From: Advenella sp. FME57
GTDB taxonomy: Bacteria; Pseudomonadota; Gammaproteobacteria; Burkholderiales; Burkholderiaceae_B
Direction: 5' to 3'
Length of the DNA: 64,000 nt
Assembly: GCF_014897675.1 (NCBI RefSeq)
Contig: NZ_JABUXU010000002.1
Location: 186,001 to 250,000, forward strand
This document shows, piece after piece, positions 48,293 to 57,745 of the stretch. Numbering within the stretch: position 1 is the stretch's first letter; the number at the start of each line of letters is the position of its first letter. Made by a program: the position numbers and the translations under genes. The notes under the pieces were generated by a model, which was not told where the DNA came from, ran no database searches, and saw only the letters and a list, made by a program, of their open reading frames with translations.

Positions 48293-48550
48293 AATGGCTC
48301 CGAAATGGGTTGTCAAACCGCCTATTATAGTGAGGAACCATGCCGGGTTTGTAACTTCTGATGATAAAGCAGTGTGCACCAAAGTTTCGAATCAATGCGC
48401 AGGCAAGCGGCGCTGGTGTCTATCTGGTCGGCCCAGGATGAGAACAATGCCCGCTTCGCTGGCTGGATGCATAACCGTGTCAGCGTCTTGTAAACGCAGG
48501 CGACGGGACCCTATGTGGCATCGACTGGCCGGATGCGACCGACGACGGCG

Positions 48551-48584
48551 ATTGGCAGCGGCGCAACGGGGCGCCGCTGCCAAT
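48551..48584 (-). terminator. 14-bp perfect hairpin after the ferredoxin oxidoreductase gene
   Basis: ATTGGCAGCGGCGC (48551-48564) and GCGCCGCTGCCAAT (48571-48584) pair fully over a 6-base loop, 5 bases from the stop at 48589. There is no T tract on either side. It is likely an efficient RNA 3'-end or factor-aided stop. Confidence 0.6.
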
Positions 48585-48588
48585 ACCA

Positions 48589-51500
48589 TCATGCTGCCTT
48601 GCTTAATGCAGTACGACGATAGGCTTCAAGCAATTGCGCTCGCCGCGCCGCAGCTTTTTGCATATTGGCCTCTTTGATATGACCATAGCCACGGATATCG
48701 TCGGGCAGGCGGGCCAGCTCCACAGCCGTATCGTAGTTGGCGTCATTCAGGCTCTGATCGATTTCATCCAGTAAGGCGAAATACTCTTCGATCAGGGCGC
48801 GCTCGGCGCGTCGCTCTTCGGTGCGGCCAAAGGGATCAAGCGCGGTGCCGCGCAGGGGTTTGAGGTGCGCCAGAATAGCGAAGGTCTTCATCACCCACGG
48901 GCCATATTTCTTCTTGATCAGATGCCCTTTTTTATCTTTTTTGCTGAACGCGGGCGGCGCGAGATGAACATGCAGTGCATAGTCGCGACCCGGCTCGCCT
49001 TCGAACTGCTCACGCAGTTTGTCAAAATAGGCGGGGTCCGTGTATAGGCGAGCCACCTCGTATTCATCCTTGTAGCTCATTAGCTTGGCCAGGTTGCGGG
49101 CCACCGCCTCGGTCAGGATATGGCCGCTGAAGCCACGTTCTTTTTCGGTCTCGCGGATGCGCGCGACCGCCTGCGTAAAGCGTCGTGCGTACCGCTCGTT
49201 CTGGTATTTCGTCAGATGTTGCTCAAGGCGCTTGATCAGCGCGTCGGTGCTTTCCGGCATGCTGATCAGGTTCTCGTGGCGCGTCGTGCGCTTGCTGTTG
49301 CCAAGCGGTACAGACTGCAGGCCATGATGCGCCAGATAGCGACCCCATTCGAAGGCGGCCAGGTTCTTGTCAACGGCAACGCCATTGAGTTCGATGGCGC
49401 GTTCCAGGCTTTCGTGGTGAAGGGGAATCCATCCTTTTTGCCATGCGTAGCCCATCATCAGCGGGTTGGCGAAAATGGCATCGCCCAGCAGCGCAACCGC
49501 ATAGCCATTGGCATCCAGAAAATCACATTTTTCCCGGCCTAGCAGATCCAGCATATCGTGCTCGGTAATGGCAGAAGGGAACTGCCATTTCGGGTTCTGG
49601 AAAATTTCTGCGGTCGGCACCTTGGCGCTGTTGATAGCCGCTACCGTTATGCCCTTGCGGGTTTTGGATGTAATCTCGCGGGACGCTGCCACAATGGCGT
49701 CGCAACCGATAATCAGATCGGCTTCGCCCATGCCTATGCGGGTCGAATGCAGGTCTGCCGGCCGGTTGCCGATCTGTACATGGCTCACGACGGCGCCGCC
49801 TTTCTGCGCTAGTCCGGTAATGTCCAGTACGTTGACGCCTTTTTCTTCCAGGTGTGCCGCCATGCCAAGCAGGGCGCCGATGGTGACCACCCCGGTGCCG
49901 CCTACGCCAGGCACCAGAATGTTGTACGAGCGTTCGATCAAGGGCGTCGAAGGCGCTGGAATGTCCGCTTCTATTTTTTCAAATGATAGCGTGGCGGTCT
50001 GGGGCTTGCGCACTTTGGCGCCCTCAGCGGTCACAAAGCTGGGGCAAAAGCCGTTAAGGCAGGAGTAGTCCTTGTTGCAGGAGGACTGGTTGATGCGGCG
50101 TTTGCTGCCCATCGGCGTGTCCACCGGCTCCACGGAAAGGCAGTTCGATTTGACGCCGCAGTCGCCGCAACCCTCGCACACCGCTTCGTTGATGAAGACG
50201 CGCCGGTCGGGATCGGGGTAGGCATTGCGTTTGCGACGTCGGCGTTTTTCGGTCGCGCAGGTCTGATCGTAGATCAGGATTGTCGTGCCTTCGGTATCGC
50301 GCAGTTCCAGTTGTACATCATCCAGCGAATCGCGATGGAATACGTCGGGGTTGCCAATCAGGCTGACCCCTTTGTATTTTTCAGGCTCGTCGCTGACAAT
50401 CACGATGCGGACAGCGCCTTCTGCATGCAGTTGGGCATTGATTTGTGGCACCGTTAGCGTGCCATCCACAGGTTGCCCGCCTGTCATGGCAACTGCATCG
50501 TTGTATAGAATTTTGTAGGTGATGTTGACTTTGGCTGCGATTGAGGCGCGGATCGCCAGAATGCCTGAATGGAAATAAGTACCGTCACCCAGATTGGCAA
50601 AAATATGCTTGGTGGTCGTAAAGTCCTTCTGTCCGATCCAGGGGACGCCTTCTCCGCCCATCTGGGTAAAGGTATCGGTGTTGCGATCCATCCAGATGGT
50701 CATATAGTGACAGCCAATACCGGCCACTGCACGCGAGCCTTCGGGCACGCGAGTCGACGTATTGTGAGGGCAGCCGGAACAGAACCAGGGCTTGCGCTCC
50801 TGCACGACGACCGGCCGTTTGGCATCCTGTTCCTTGGCATGGATAATTGCAATGCGGGCCTGAATGCGGGCGCGCACCTCGTCGGGAAGCGCGTGCTTTT
50901 CCAGGCGCTTGGCAATGGCCTTGGCGATAATGGCAGGCGATAGTTCGTAATTGGCCGGCAGCAACCAGTTGCCGCGGGGTACTGACCATTCGCCGCCGCC
51001 ATCGTCGCGCGCATCAAATTTACCGTAGACATCGGGACGGACGTCGTCGCGCCAGTTATACAGTTCTTCCTTCAGGGCGTATTCCATGATCTGGCGTTTT
51101 TCTTCGACCACCAGGATCTCATCTAGGCCTTCGGCAAAGTGTCGGGCACCTTGCGCTTCAAGCGGCCAGACGCAGCCCACTTTGTACAGCCGAATGCCAA
51201 TGTCCGTACAGGTCGCTTCGTCCAGGCCCAGATCGGTCAGCGCCTGTCGCACGTCCAGATAGGCCTTGCCGGCAGTCATGATGCCGAACCGGGCCTTGGG
51301 CGAATCAAAAATGATCTTGTCCAGCTTATTGGCGCGCACATAGGCCAGCGCTGCGTAGAATTTGTAATTGTTCAGCCGGGCTTCCTGGTCCAGCGGTGGA
51401 TCGGGCCAGCGAATGGACAAACCACCCTCGGACATGTCAAAGTCCGGCGGCGTAATGGTCTGGACGCGGTCCGGATCCAGTTCGACCGACGAGCTCGATT

Positions 51501-52149
51501 CGATCACGTCGGTAACGCATTTCATGGCAACCCACAGGCCCGAATACCGGCTCATGGCCCAGCCGTGTACGCCAAAGTCCAGATATTCCTGCACATTACT
51601 GGGGTATAGAACGGGGATGCCGGCCGATTGCAGGTTATGCTCGGACTGATAGGCCACCGTGGATGATTTGGCGGCATGGTCATCGCCTGCCAGCAGCAAC
51701 ACGCCACCAAACTGGCTGGAGCCGGCCGAGTTGGCGTGTTTGAATACATCCATAGAGCGGTCCAGGCCCGGTCCTTTGCCATACCACATGGCAAATACAC
51801 CCTGTTTGGTTGCGCCGGGAAACAGATTGACCTGCTGTGAACCCCAAACCGCGGTGGCGCCAAGCTCTTCGTTGACGCCGGGCTGGAACGAGATCTCATG
51901 TTCGGCGAGGTATTTTTTTGCCTTCCACAGACTCAAGTCCAGATTTCCCAGGGGCGAGCCACGGTACCCGGAAATGAATCCGCCGGTATCCAGCCCGGCG
52001 CGCCGGTCCCGGTCTTTCTGCAGCATGGGCAGGCGCACCAGCGCCTGGGTGCCACTCATATAGACGCGGCCTCTTTCCAGGCTATATTTGTCGTCAATGG
52101 TGGTATTCTTCAGGGCATCCTGTGCCACTTTAGGTAGTGGGGCATTCAT
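48589..52149 (-). CDS. Indolepyruvate ferredoxin oxidoreductase, fused alpha/beta form
   Basis: This 1186-residue enzyme is a single-chain version of the IorAB type 2-oxoacid:ferredoxin oxidoreductase. It oxidatively decarboxylates arylpyruvates and branched 2-oxoacids from amino acid transamination to acyl-CoA, reducing an iron-sulfur acceptor. The N-terminal ~600 residues hold the ThDP binding and pyrimidine parts (GGFISGYRGSPLG, CSGCPHNTSTRVPEG, GIGCHYMTIWMDRN, FANLGDGTYFHSG). A Cys-rich stretch follows at about 657-700 (CEGCGDCGVKSNC...CNKDYSC) that fits one or more iron-sulfur clusters. The C-terminal half contains the gamma-type domain with GVGGTGVVTIGALLGMA. ATG 52147-52149 (MNAPLPKVAQ) has GGAGACAAAAGT before it; a 72-residue longer frame is rejected. 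Such fusions are common in aerobic Burkholderiales. Confidence 0.92.
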   Translation of the reverse strand: MNAPLPKVAQDALKNTTIDDKYSLERGRVYMSGTQALVRLPMLQKDRDRRAGLDTGGFISGYRGSPLGNLDLSLWKAKKYLAEHEISFQPGVNEELGATAVWGSQQVNLFPGATKQGVFAMWYGKGPGLDRSMDVFKHANSAGSSQFGGVLLLAGDDHAAKSSTVAYQSEHNLQSAGIPVLYPSNVQEYLDFGVHGWAMSRYSGLWVAMKCVTDVIESSSSVELDPDRVQTITPPDFDMSEGGLSIRWPDPPLDQEARLNNYKFYAALAYVRANKLDKIIFDSPKARFGIMTAGKAYLDVRQALTDLGLDEATCTDIGIRLYKVGCVWPLEAQGARHFAEGLDEILVVEEKRQIMEYALKEELYNWRDDVRPDVYGKFDARDDGGGEWSVPRGNWLLPANYELSPAIIAKAIAKRLEKHALPDEVRARIQARIAIIHAKEQDAKRPVVVQERKPWFCSGCPHNTSTRVPEGSRAVAGIGCHYMTIWMDRNTDTFTQMGGEGVPWIGQKDFTTTKHIFANLGDGTYFHSGILAIRASIAAKVNITYKILYNDAVAMTGGQPVDGTLTVPQINAQLHAEGAVRIVIVSDEPEKYKGVSLIGNPDVFHRDSLDDVQLELRDTEGTTILIYDQTCATEKRRRRKRNAYPDPDRRVFINEAVCEGCGDCGVKSNCLSVEPVDTPMGSKRRINQSSCNKDYSCLNGFCPSFVTAEGAKVRKPQTATLSFEKIEADIPAPSTPLIERSYNILVPGVGGTGVVTIGALLGMAAHLEEKGVNVLDITGLAQKGGAVVSHVQIGNRPADLHSTRIGMGEADLIIGCDAIVAASREITSKTRKGITVAAINSAKVPTAEIFQNPKWQFPSAITEHDMLDLLGREKCDFLDANGYAVALLGDAIFANPLMMGYAWQKGWIPLHHESLERAIELNGVAVDKNLAAFEWGRYLAHHGLQSVPLGNSKRTTRHENLISMPESTDALIKRLEQHLTKYQNERYARRFTQAVARIRETEKERGFSGHILTEAVARNLAKLMSYKDEYEVARLYTDPAYFDKLREQFEGEPGRDYALHVHLAPPAFSKKDKKGHLIKKKYGPWVMKTFAILAHLKPLRGTALDPFGRTEERRAERALIEEYFALLDEIDQSLNDANYDTAVELARLPDDIRGYGHIKEANMQKAAARRAQLLEAYRRTALSKAA

Positions 52150-52513
52150 ACTTTTGTCTCCGATATGGTCCATATGCATATAAGCGCATGATTCCCTGAC
52201 ATTGTCATAGTCGTCTTGTGAACGGTATGAACAACGGTCTGGAATGTTCACCGCCTTTCGGGGCGATGCTATATCGTCCTGATGAATGGCAGCCGATTCT
52301 TTGCTGCAACTCATCATGATTGCCTGCCGATGTGAACCCGGAGTTGCAGCGGAGTCACAGGCCACGAAAATCGGAAGGCAAATTCTTTAATTGACGTTAA
52401 CGTAAAGTTAAGGCATTTTCAGCTACAGCGAAACAAAAATAACCCGCATTAGGGTATATCCTAGAATCATGTTAGTCGTGTGCGCAACAAAGCGCAAGAA
52501 TCAGGAAAGAAAA
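52150..52513. promoter_or_regulatory. Intergenic region with palindromic operator upstream of ferredoxin oxidoreductase gene
   Basis: TTGACGTTAACGTAAA (52391-52406) is a near-perfect 16-bp palindrome with ACGTTAACGT in its centre, about 240 bases before the oxidoreductase start. Its form resembles operators of MerR-family LiuR-type regulators of branched-chain and fatty acid breakdown, from memory. The imperfect dyad TAGGGTATATCCTA (52450-52463) lies on the other side, 50 bases before the small membrane protein gene. No additional gene is seen. Confidence 0.5.
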
Positions 52514-52717
52514 GTGAAAGGTGTATTGTCAAAACTGGGAAATATAGTGTCTGCCGTGGCGGCCAGGCCGCTGTCGGTCGGGTTGCTGCTGACCGTTATA
52601 TTCTGGATATTGCTTGGCAATTTTGTGGTGGCTGCCTTCGCCGGCTTGTTGGTGTCTTTTTTTATTGCCGCGGCAGTTTCGGTGTGGAAATTGAATCGTC
52701 GCCCGCGCGACAAGTAG
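52514..52717 (+). CDS. Small membrane protein with two hydrophobic segments
   Basis: The 67-residue form starts at GTG 52514, seven bases behind AGGA. An in-frame ATG at 52469 would make 82 residues but has no ribosome binding site. The sequence VKGVLSKLGNIVSAVAARPL leads to two hydrophobic helices (SVGLLLTVIFWILLGNFVVA and AAFAGLLVSFFIAAAVSVW) and ends with a basic tail KLNRRPRDK, so it is likely an inner-membrane protein with both ends in the cytoplasm. Small proteins of this kind (DUF4229-like) are often unannotated. I do not recognise a function. It is divergent from the large oxidoreductase gene and upstream of the tRNA-His gene, which is on the opposite strand. Confidence 0.55.
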   Translation: MKGVLSKLGNIVSAVAARPLSVGLLLTVIFWILLGNFVVAAFAGLLVSFFIAAAVSVWKLNRRPRDK

Positions 52718-52994
52718 TGTTGCTTATGGACCGGGTGTTGCGTGTGTGGGAATGCCCAACGTTTGTTAACGGGCTGCAGCATGTGGTGAGGTGCTGCGCT
52801 TAAATCGTGTTTTGTAAATAGCCATCCCCTTTTATGGGGCAGAGCCAGTTAGAGAAGATACGATGAGGTAGGAGGAACCAGACGCGTGGTCTGTTACACG
52901 ACCCTTGGATCAGAATTGATTGATTGTTTTGTTCCGATGTAACTAGTGCAGTTACATGGGGGCTGTGATAAGCTTCTGTTTTTATTAGAAAACT

Positions 52995-53071
52995 TGGGGT
53001 GACTGATGGGGCTCGAACCCACGACAACCGGAATCACAATCCGGGACTCTACCAACTGAGCTACAGTCACC
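52995..53071 (-). tRNA. tRNA-His (GTG anticodon)
   Basis: On the minus strand, GTGACTG pairs with CAGTCAC as the acceptor stem. The extra 5' G-1 at 53071 faces C73 at 52998, the tRNA-His identity signal, and CCA is encoded (52997-52995). The D arm (AGCTCAGTTGGTAGAGT), anticodon stem CCGGA/TCCGG with loop TTGTGAT (GTG anticodon) and T arm (GTGGGTTCGAGCCCCAT) are all present. Confidence 0.97.
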
Positions 53072-53187
53072 ATCTGAGTAAGCGTAAGAGTATAGCAAGT
53101 ATATATTCAGCGCACAAGAAAAAACTGGCGCAACACACTATTATGTTGTCTTTTTAGTGGTTATGAAGGTAAGCGGGTGTCTTTGTG

Positions 53188-54642
53188 ATGGCTTCTCTGT
53201 GGAAATTTCTGGTTGAATATCAAACCCATCTGATTTTCGCAGCAAGTGTGGTGTTGAGCGTTGCGGCAGCGATGCATATCGCGCTGACCAAGCGCGATGT
53301 TCGCGCTGCTATTGCATGGGTTGGTGTTGTGCTGTTTTCTCCATTTCTGGGGCCGGTTCTGTATTTTGTCGTGGGTATCAATCGCATTCGGCAAACCCGG
53401 ATCAAATCCCACCGGGACAGGCTGCTCAAGGAGGGCGCTGATCATACCAGTGTCACAGTCAGTGATCTGACACGCCACGCCGCCGCCCAGTGTCTGTCAC
53501 TGAAAAAAGCCAGCGACACGGTGACCCGTTTCACCCTGTGCGGTGGCAATGAAATCGTCCCGCTCAACGGTGGAGACCAGACCTATCCGGCCATGCTTGC
53601 CGCCATTGATGCCTCGGTCGACTCGGTATTGCTGCAAACTTATATTTTCGATAATGATATTGTCGGGCATCGTTTTGCCGACAGCCTGATCGCCGCGTTC
53701 CTGCGCGGTGTTCGCGTCCGGGTGCTGATCGACTCTATCGGGGTGCGCTATTCCCATCCAACCATTGTGCATCGGCTAAGAGAGCAAGGCGTAATGGTGG
53801 AGCTTTTCGAAACCAACGCCGTCACCTGGCGCATGCCATACGCCAACATGCGCTGCCACCGTAAAATTCTGGTTGTGGACGGCGCGCAGGGGTTTGCCGG
53901 GGGGATGAATATCCGTGAAGAGTTTCTGACGGAAATTGCCCATGACAATACGGCACGCGATATTCATTTTCAGATGCGAGGTCCGATTGTGGCCCAGTTG
54001 CTGGTCGTTTTTTGTCACGACTGGCTATTTTCTACCGGTGAGCAACTGAAACTGGGTGACTGGGTCGCGGCCGAACCGGCGTTCATGCCCGCCGATATGG
54101 CCGCGCGCTGCGTCCCTTCCGGCCCGGATCGTGAAATCGAAAGCACGCACAAGGTTTTGCTGGCCGCCTGCGCCGTTGCGCAACAGCATATCCGGATCCA
54201 GTCGCCGTATTTTCTGCCAGACCAGGTCTTGATCGGGGCCCTGACCACTGCAGCCAGACGCGGTGTACAAGTGGATATTGTGATCCCCGGCAGGAATAAT
54301 CTGCGTCTGATTCAGTACGCCATGATGGCCCAGATCGATCAGATCATCGAGACCGGTTGCCGGGTGTGGAAAGGGTCCGGCAATTTCGATCACTCCAAGT
54401 TAATGACCGTGGACGACAGCTGGTCGCTGATCGGCTCGTCCAATTGGGATTCACGCAGCCTGCGACTTAATTTCGAGATCGATATCGAGGTGTACGACCG
54501 GCGCCTGGCAGGGTGGATCAACGAGGCCATCGATAATGAAATTGCGCATGGCGAGCGAGTGACCTTTGAGTCCTTGCGCAAGCAGGGCTTGCTGGCGACG
54601 CTCCGAAATAAACTGATCTGGCTGGCGTCGCCCTATTTGTAG
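53188..54642 (+). CDS. cls: Cardiolipin synthase (phospholipase D family)
   Basis: This 484-residue membrane protein has an N-terminal pair of hydrophobic segments (residues ~10-70) and two phospholipase D catalytic motifs: HRKILVVD (H224-D231) with the following GFAGGMN, and HSKLMTVD (H402-D409) with IGSSNWDSRSL. It joins two phosphatidylglycerol molecules (ClsA-like) or phosphatidylglycerol with phosphatidylethanolamine (ClsC-like) to make cardiolipin. ATG 53188 and GTG 53185 are both possible; I chose the ATG. With psd-pssA 12 kb away, the window has the main phospholipid-head genes. A hydrophilic C-terminal domain (residues 300-484) is as in ClsA. Confidence 0.93.
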   Translation: MASLWKFLVEYQTHLIFAASVVLSVAAAMHIALTKRDVRAAIAWVGVVLFSPFLGPVLYFVVGINRIRQTRIKSHRDRLLKEGADHTSVTVSDLTRHAAAQCLSLKKASDTVTRFTLCGGNEIVPLNGGDQTYPAMLAAIDASVDSVLLQTYIFDNDIVGHRFADSLIAAFLRGVRVRVLIDSIGVRYSHPTIVHRLREQGVMVELFETNAVTWRMPYANMRCHRKILVVDGAQGFAGGMNIREEFLTEIAHDNTARDIHFQMRGPIVAQLLVVFCHDWLFSTGEQLKLGDWVAAEPAFMPADMAARCVPSGPDREIESTHKVLLAACAVAQQHIRIQSPYFLPDQVLIGALTTAARRGVQVDIVIPGRNNLRLIQYAMMAQIDQIIETGCRVWKGSGNFDHSKLMTVDDSWSLIGSSNWDSRSLRLNFEIDIEVYDRRLAGWINEAIDNEIAHGERVTFESLRKQGLLATLRNKLIWLASPYL

Positions 54643-54900
54643 CGCAAGCACAGGGCGACACCTCTGCTCTGCATTTGCAATCTGTCGCGGCGATGGCTGC
54701 GTCTGGCCGATTCGTATCCAGCCAGGCAAGCGGATTCAGATTCATCCCGCCGGGTCCTACTCATGGCCTGGAGACGTTATTGCCGATGCGTCAAGCGCAG
54801 GCTTCGATGAAAGAAGGAAGCCGTTTTTTAAACAAGCGCAAGAAAGTGCAGCGGCGAAGTGTTACACTTTTGGGCAGAGCACGTACAAGGGAGAGTGATA

Positions 54901-56892
54901 ATGAGGTTCCGAATCAAGAGTACGATACATCCGAGAGTTTTCTGGGGGTCAACGATCATCGTGGCCCTGTTTCTATTGATCGGAATTCTGTTCCCGACCG
55001 ATGCGCAGGAAATTTTCGGCAGGATGCAAAGTGTTGTGATCGAGAGTTTTGGCTGGTTCTATATTCTGGCCGTAGCCTTGTTCTTTTTTGCTATCGCCTA
55101 TCTTGCACTCAGTCGTTATGGTAACTTGAAGCTGGGTCCGGATGACTCGGAACCGGATTACCCTTATCTGACCTGGATGGCCATGTTGTTTGCAGCCGGC
55201 ATGGGTATCGGCCTAATGTTTTTTGCCGTTGCCGAGCCCATGCAGCACTTTTCCGCCCCGCCTTCCGGTGTGGGTGACGCTGCCGCTGCTGCCAGAGAGT
55301 CCCAAGTCATTACTTTTTTTCACTGGGGGCTACATGCCTGGGCAGTCTATGCTGTTGTCGGGTTATCGCTAGCCTATTTCTGCTTTCGCTATAACCTGCC
55401 GCTCACTGTCCGCTCCGGCCTTTATCCCTTGCTTGGCAAACGGATCAATGGCTGGATGGGCGACGCCGTGGATATCTTTGCCATATGCGGCACACTTTTC
55501 GGTATCGCCACCTCCATGGGCCTTGGTGTATTGCAGATCAACTCCGGCCTGGCTCATCTGCTGGGGGCGCCGCAAGAGCCGTGGTTTCAGATTCTTCTGA
55601 TTACGGTGGTAACGGCGTTGGCTACACTGTCTGTTGTAAGCGGATTGGACGTGGGCATCAGAAGACTATCTGAATTCAATCTTGTCGTTGCCGTTGTGCT
55701 GATGCTGTTCGTGTTGTTTGTCGGACCGACCAGCTTTCTGATGAATGCTTTTGTGCAGAATATCGGTGCCTATCTGGACAACTTCTTTGCCCGTTCATTT
55801 ACCACCCAGGCATTTCGCACGCAGGACTGGATGCAAGCCTGGACCCTGTTTTATTGGGCTTGGTGGATTGCATGGTCGCCTTTTGTTGGGATGTTTATCG
55901 CCCGCATCTCCAGGGGACGCACTGTTCGTGAGTTTGTCCTTGGGGTGCTGCTCGTGCCAAGCGCGTTCACTTTCCTCTGGATGACCGTCTTTGGCAATAC
56001 GGCCATATTCCTTGATATGGGTGTCGCTGCTGGCCAATTGTCACGTGATGTCGCCGCCGATGCCTCGGTTGCGTTGTTTCAGTTCTTTGATTTCCTGCCC
56101 TGGTCTGGCCTGACTTCAACCTTGGCTGTGATTCTTGTGGCCGTATTTTTCGTCACATCGTCCGATTCCGGGTCCTTGGTCATTGACACACTGGCTGCCG
56201 GAGGCAGGGAAGATTCGCCTGTCTGGCAGCGGATTTACTGGTGCGTTCTCGAAGGTGCCACTGCCGCCTTGCTGCTGCTTGCGGGTGGATTGACTGCGCT
56301 GCAGACGGTCACCTTGATGAGCGCGCTGCCTTTTGCGGTCATTATGCTATTGCTGGTTCTGGGGCTCCTCAAAGGAATGAAAGCCGATATGTATCGTCTG
56401 GATCGACGGCGGACCATTGCGACACCTGCGCCCGGCTCCGAGGTTTCCTGGCGTACCCGCCTGTCTGCAATCATGCATACGCCCAGAAAAGAGGATGCAC
56501 AACGGTTCATCTCACAAGTTGCCAGTCCTGCAATGCATGAAGTTGCCGAGGAGTTCAAAAAACGCGGGCTCGATGTTGATATCACTACGATCGACGAAAC
56601 GATCAGGCTTACGGTTGTTGCCACGGATAAGCGCAATTTTGTCTATGGCGTGCAGCCTGAGGCCAGGAAAATGGCAGCATTTACCGCTGCCGCGGCTCGT
56701 AATGAAACGGTGCATCCGCACGAATGGCAGGCGCGTACGGTGTTTGCCGATGGCAGTCGTGGTTATGACATTCTTGGGCTGACTTCTGCGCAGGTCATCA
56801 ACGATATTCTTGCACAGTTCGAACGATATCAAATGCTGGTTACCTCAACGAACACAGCCCTGTATGCGGGTTCACCGGATCCGGCCCTGTAG
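54901..56892 (+). CDS. betT: BCCT-family betaine/choline/carnitine transporter
   Basis: This 663-residue secondary transporter has the twelve-helix BCCT core followed by a long cytoplasmic C-terminus (from about residue 505, containing EVSWRTRLSAIMHTPRKEDAQ). The conserved aromatic signature reads WTLFYWAWWIAWSPFVGMFI, with the following ARISRGRTVREF. MAMLFAAGMGIGLMFF is the TM3 glycine-rich block. The C-terminal extension of ~150 residues resembles BetT-type choline transporters, where it controls osmotic activation. ATG 54901 follows GGGAGAGTGATA. The ligand is probably choline, betaine or carnitine; the gene symbol is tentative. No bet or cai genes adjoin. Confidence 0.88.
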   Translation: MRFRIKSTIHPRVFWGSTIIVALFLLIGILFPTDAQEIFGRMQSVVIESFGWFYILAVALFFFAIAYLALSRYGNLKLGPDDSEPDYPYLTWMAMLFAAGMGIGLMFFAVAEPMQHFSAPPSGVGDAAAAARESQVITFFHWGLHAWAVYAVVGLSLAYFCFRYNLPLTVRSGLYPLLGKRINGWMGDAVDIFAICGTLFGIATSMGLGVLQINSGLAHLLGAPQEPWFQILLITVVTALATLSVVSGLDVGIRRLSEFNLVVAVVLMLFVLFVGPTSFLMNAFVQNIGAYLDNFFARSFTTQAFRTQDWMQAWTLFYWAWWIAWSPFVGMFIARISRGRTVREFVLGVLLVPSAFTFLWMTVFGNTAIFLDMGVAAGQLSRDVAADASVALFQFFDFLPWSGLTSTLAVILVAVFFVTSSDSGSLVIDTLAAGGREDSPVWQRIYWCVLEGATAALLLLAGGLTALQTVTLMSALPFAVIMLLLVLGLLKGMKADMYRLDRRRTIATPAPGSEVSWRTRLSAIMHTPRKEDAQRFISQVASPAMHEVAEEFKKRGLDVDITTIDETIRLTVVATDKRNFVYGVQPEARKMAAFTAAAARNETVHPHEWQARTVFADGSRGYDILGLTSAQVINDILAQFERYQMLVTSTNTALYAGSPDPAL

Positions 56893-57001
56893 GGGCGGTC
56901 AATTGCAGTCAGTGATTTGATCCTCAACGCACGCGGGTCAGCGCCTTGCTCCAGTCGGCATTCGGAGCAAGGCGCGCCGCCCGTACATTTGTTTCGCAGT
57001 T

Positions 57002-57640
57002 TTACCTTCGCAATTGCTGGCCTAGTTGTGCCGCTTGCGTCGCCGCCGCATGTCGGGCAGCGTGATCGATTTCATTGCCGAACAGGGTTTTTTCGACAAC
57101 GATCGAATGCGTGTCGGTAATCCCAATGAAGTTCAACCACATTTCCATATAAGGCTTTTGCAGATCAAAACGACTGGACGGCGTGGCGGAGTCTGCGCCG
57201 TAGTCCAGTCCGCGCGCGTAAACCACCACTGCTTGCTTGTTGGCAAGCATTCCATTGAAACCATTGTGGTCAAAGGTAAAAAGAATATCTTTTTGCGTAA
57301 CCAGATCAATGAGTTGTTTGAGTTTATAGGGAATGCCGAAATTCCAAAGCGGGACAGAGAGCACCACAATATCGGCCTGATGCAGATGCGAGGCTAATGC
57401 CCGCAGGCCATCCCAGGCTGCCTGCTGTGAGGCACTCAATGGCGTGCCGCTCAATCCCGCATATTTTGCCGCCATGGCCTGTTCATCGAATTCGGGCAGG
57501 GCAGTCTGCCATAGATCGATTGTATGCACCGTGGCCTCTGGGTTGGTATCCATATAACTGGTAATAAAGTGTTGGGCAACCTCCCGAGAGGCGGAGCGCT
57601 CGGTGCGTGGCGATGCTGCAATATGCAATAGATTTGTCAT
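57002..57640 (-). CDS. azoR: FMN-dependent NADH-azoreductase AzoR
   Basis: This 212-residue flavodoxin-fold protein reduces azo compounds and quinones with NADH, binding FMN. Blocks are MTNLLHIAASPRTERSASREVA (phosphate-binding loop), VVLSVPLWNFGIPYKLKQLIDLV and VVYARGLDYGAD, then FIGITDTHSIVVEKTLFG, as in E. coli AzoR. The ATG at 57638-57640 matches the family start; a 30-residue longer frame does not. It is divergent from a LysR regulator with 105 bases between. Two overlapping dyads lie in that gap. The LysR protein most likely responds to quinone-like electrophiles. Confidence 0.93.
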   Translation of the reverse strand: MTNLLHIAASPRTERSASREVAQHFITSYMDTNPEATVHTIDLWQTALPEFDEQAMAAKYAGLSGTPLSASQQAAWDGLRALASHLHQADIVVLSVPLWNFGIPYKLKQLIDLVTQKDILFTFDHNGFNGMLANKQAVVVYARGLDYGADSATPSSRFDLQKPYMEMWLNFIGITDTHSIVVEKTLFGNEIDHAARHAAATQAAQLGQQLRR

Positions 57641-57701
57641 GGTGAGTCCGTTTTTTGTGGCCAGGGAAACAAACGCCATTGCAGCACAATTGAACTTAGT
57701 G

Positions 57702-57742
57702 TACAAATTGATTAATTTTGTAATATTCATAATAAATTACAA
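57702..57742. promoter_or_regulatory. LysR-type dyads between azoR and LysR gene
   Basis: TACAAA (57702-57707) and TTTGTA (57717-57722) form a 6-9-6 repeat, and TTGTAAT (57718-57724) with ATTACAA (57736-57742) form a 7-11-7 repeat with the T-N11-A core of LysR-type operators. They overlap the likely divergent promoters. Confidence 0.65.
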
Positions 57743-57745
57743 TAT

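Noticed and set aside
53188-54642. Phospholipase D-type nuclease (Nuc or defence-type)
   Set aside because: Two HKD motifs, N-terminal membrane segments and typical length indicate cardiolipin synthase.
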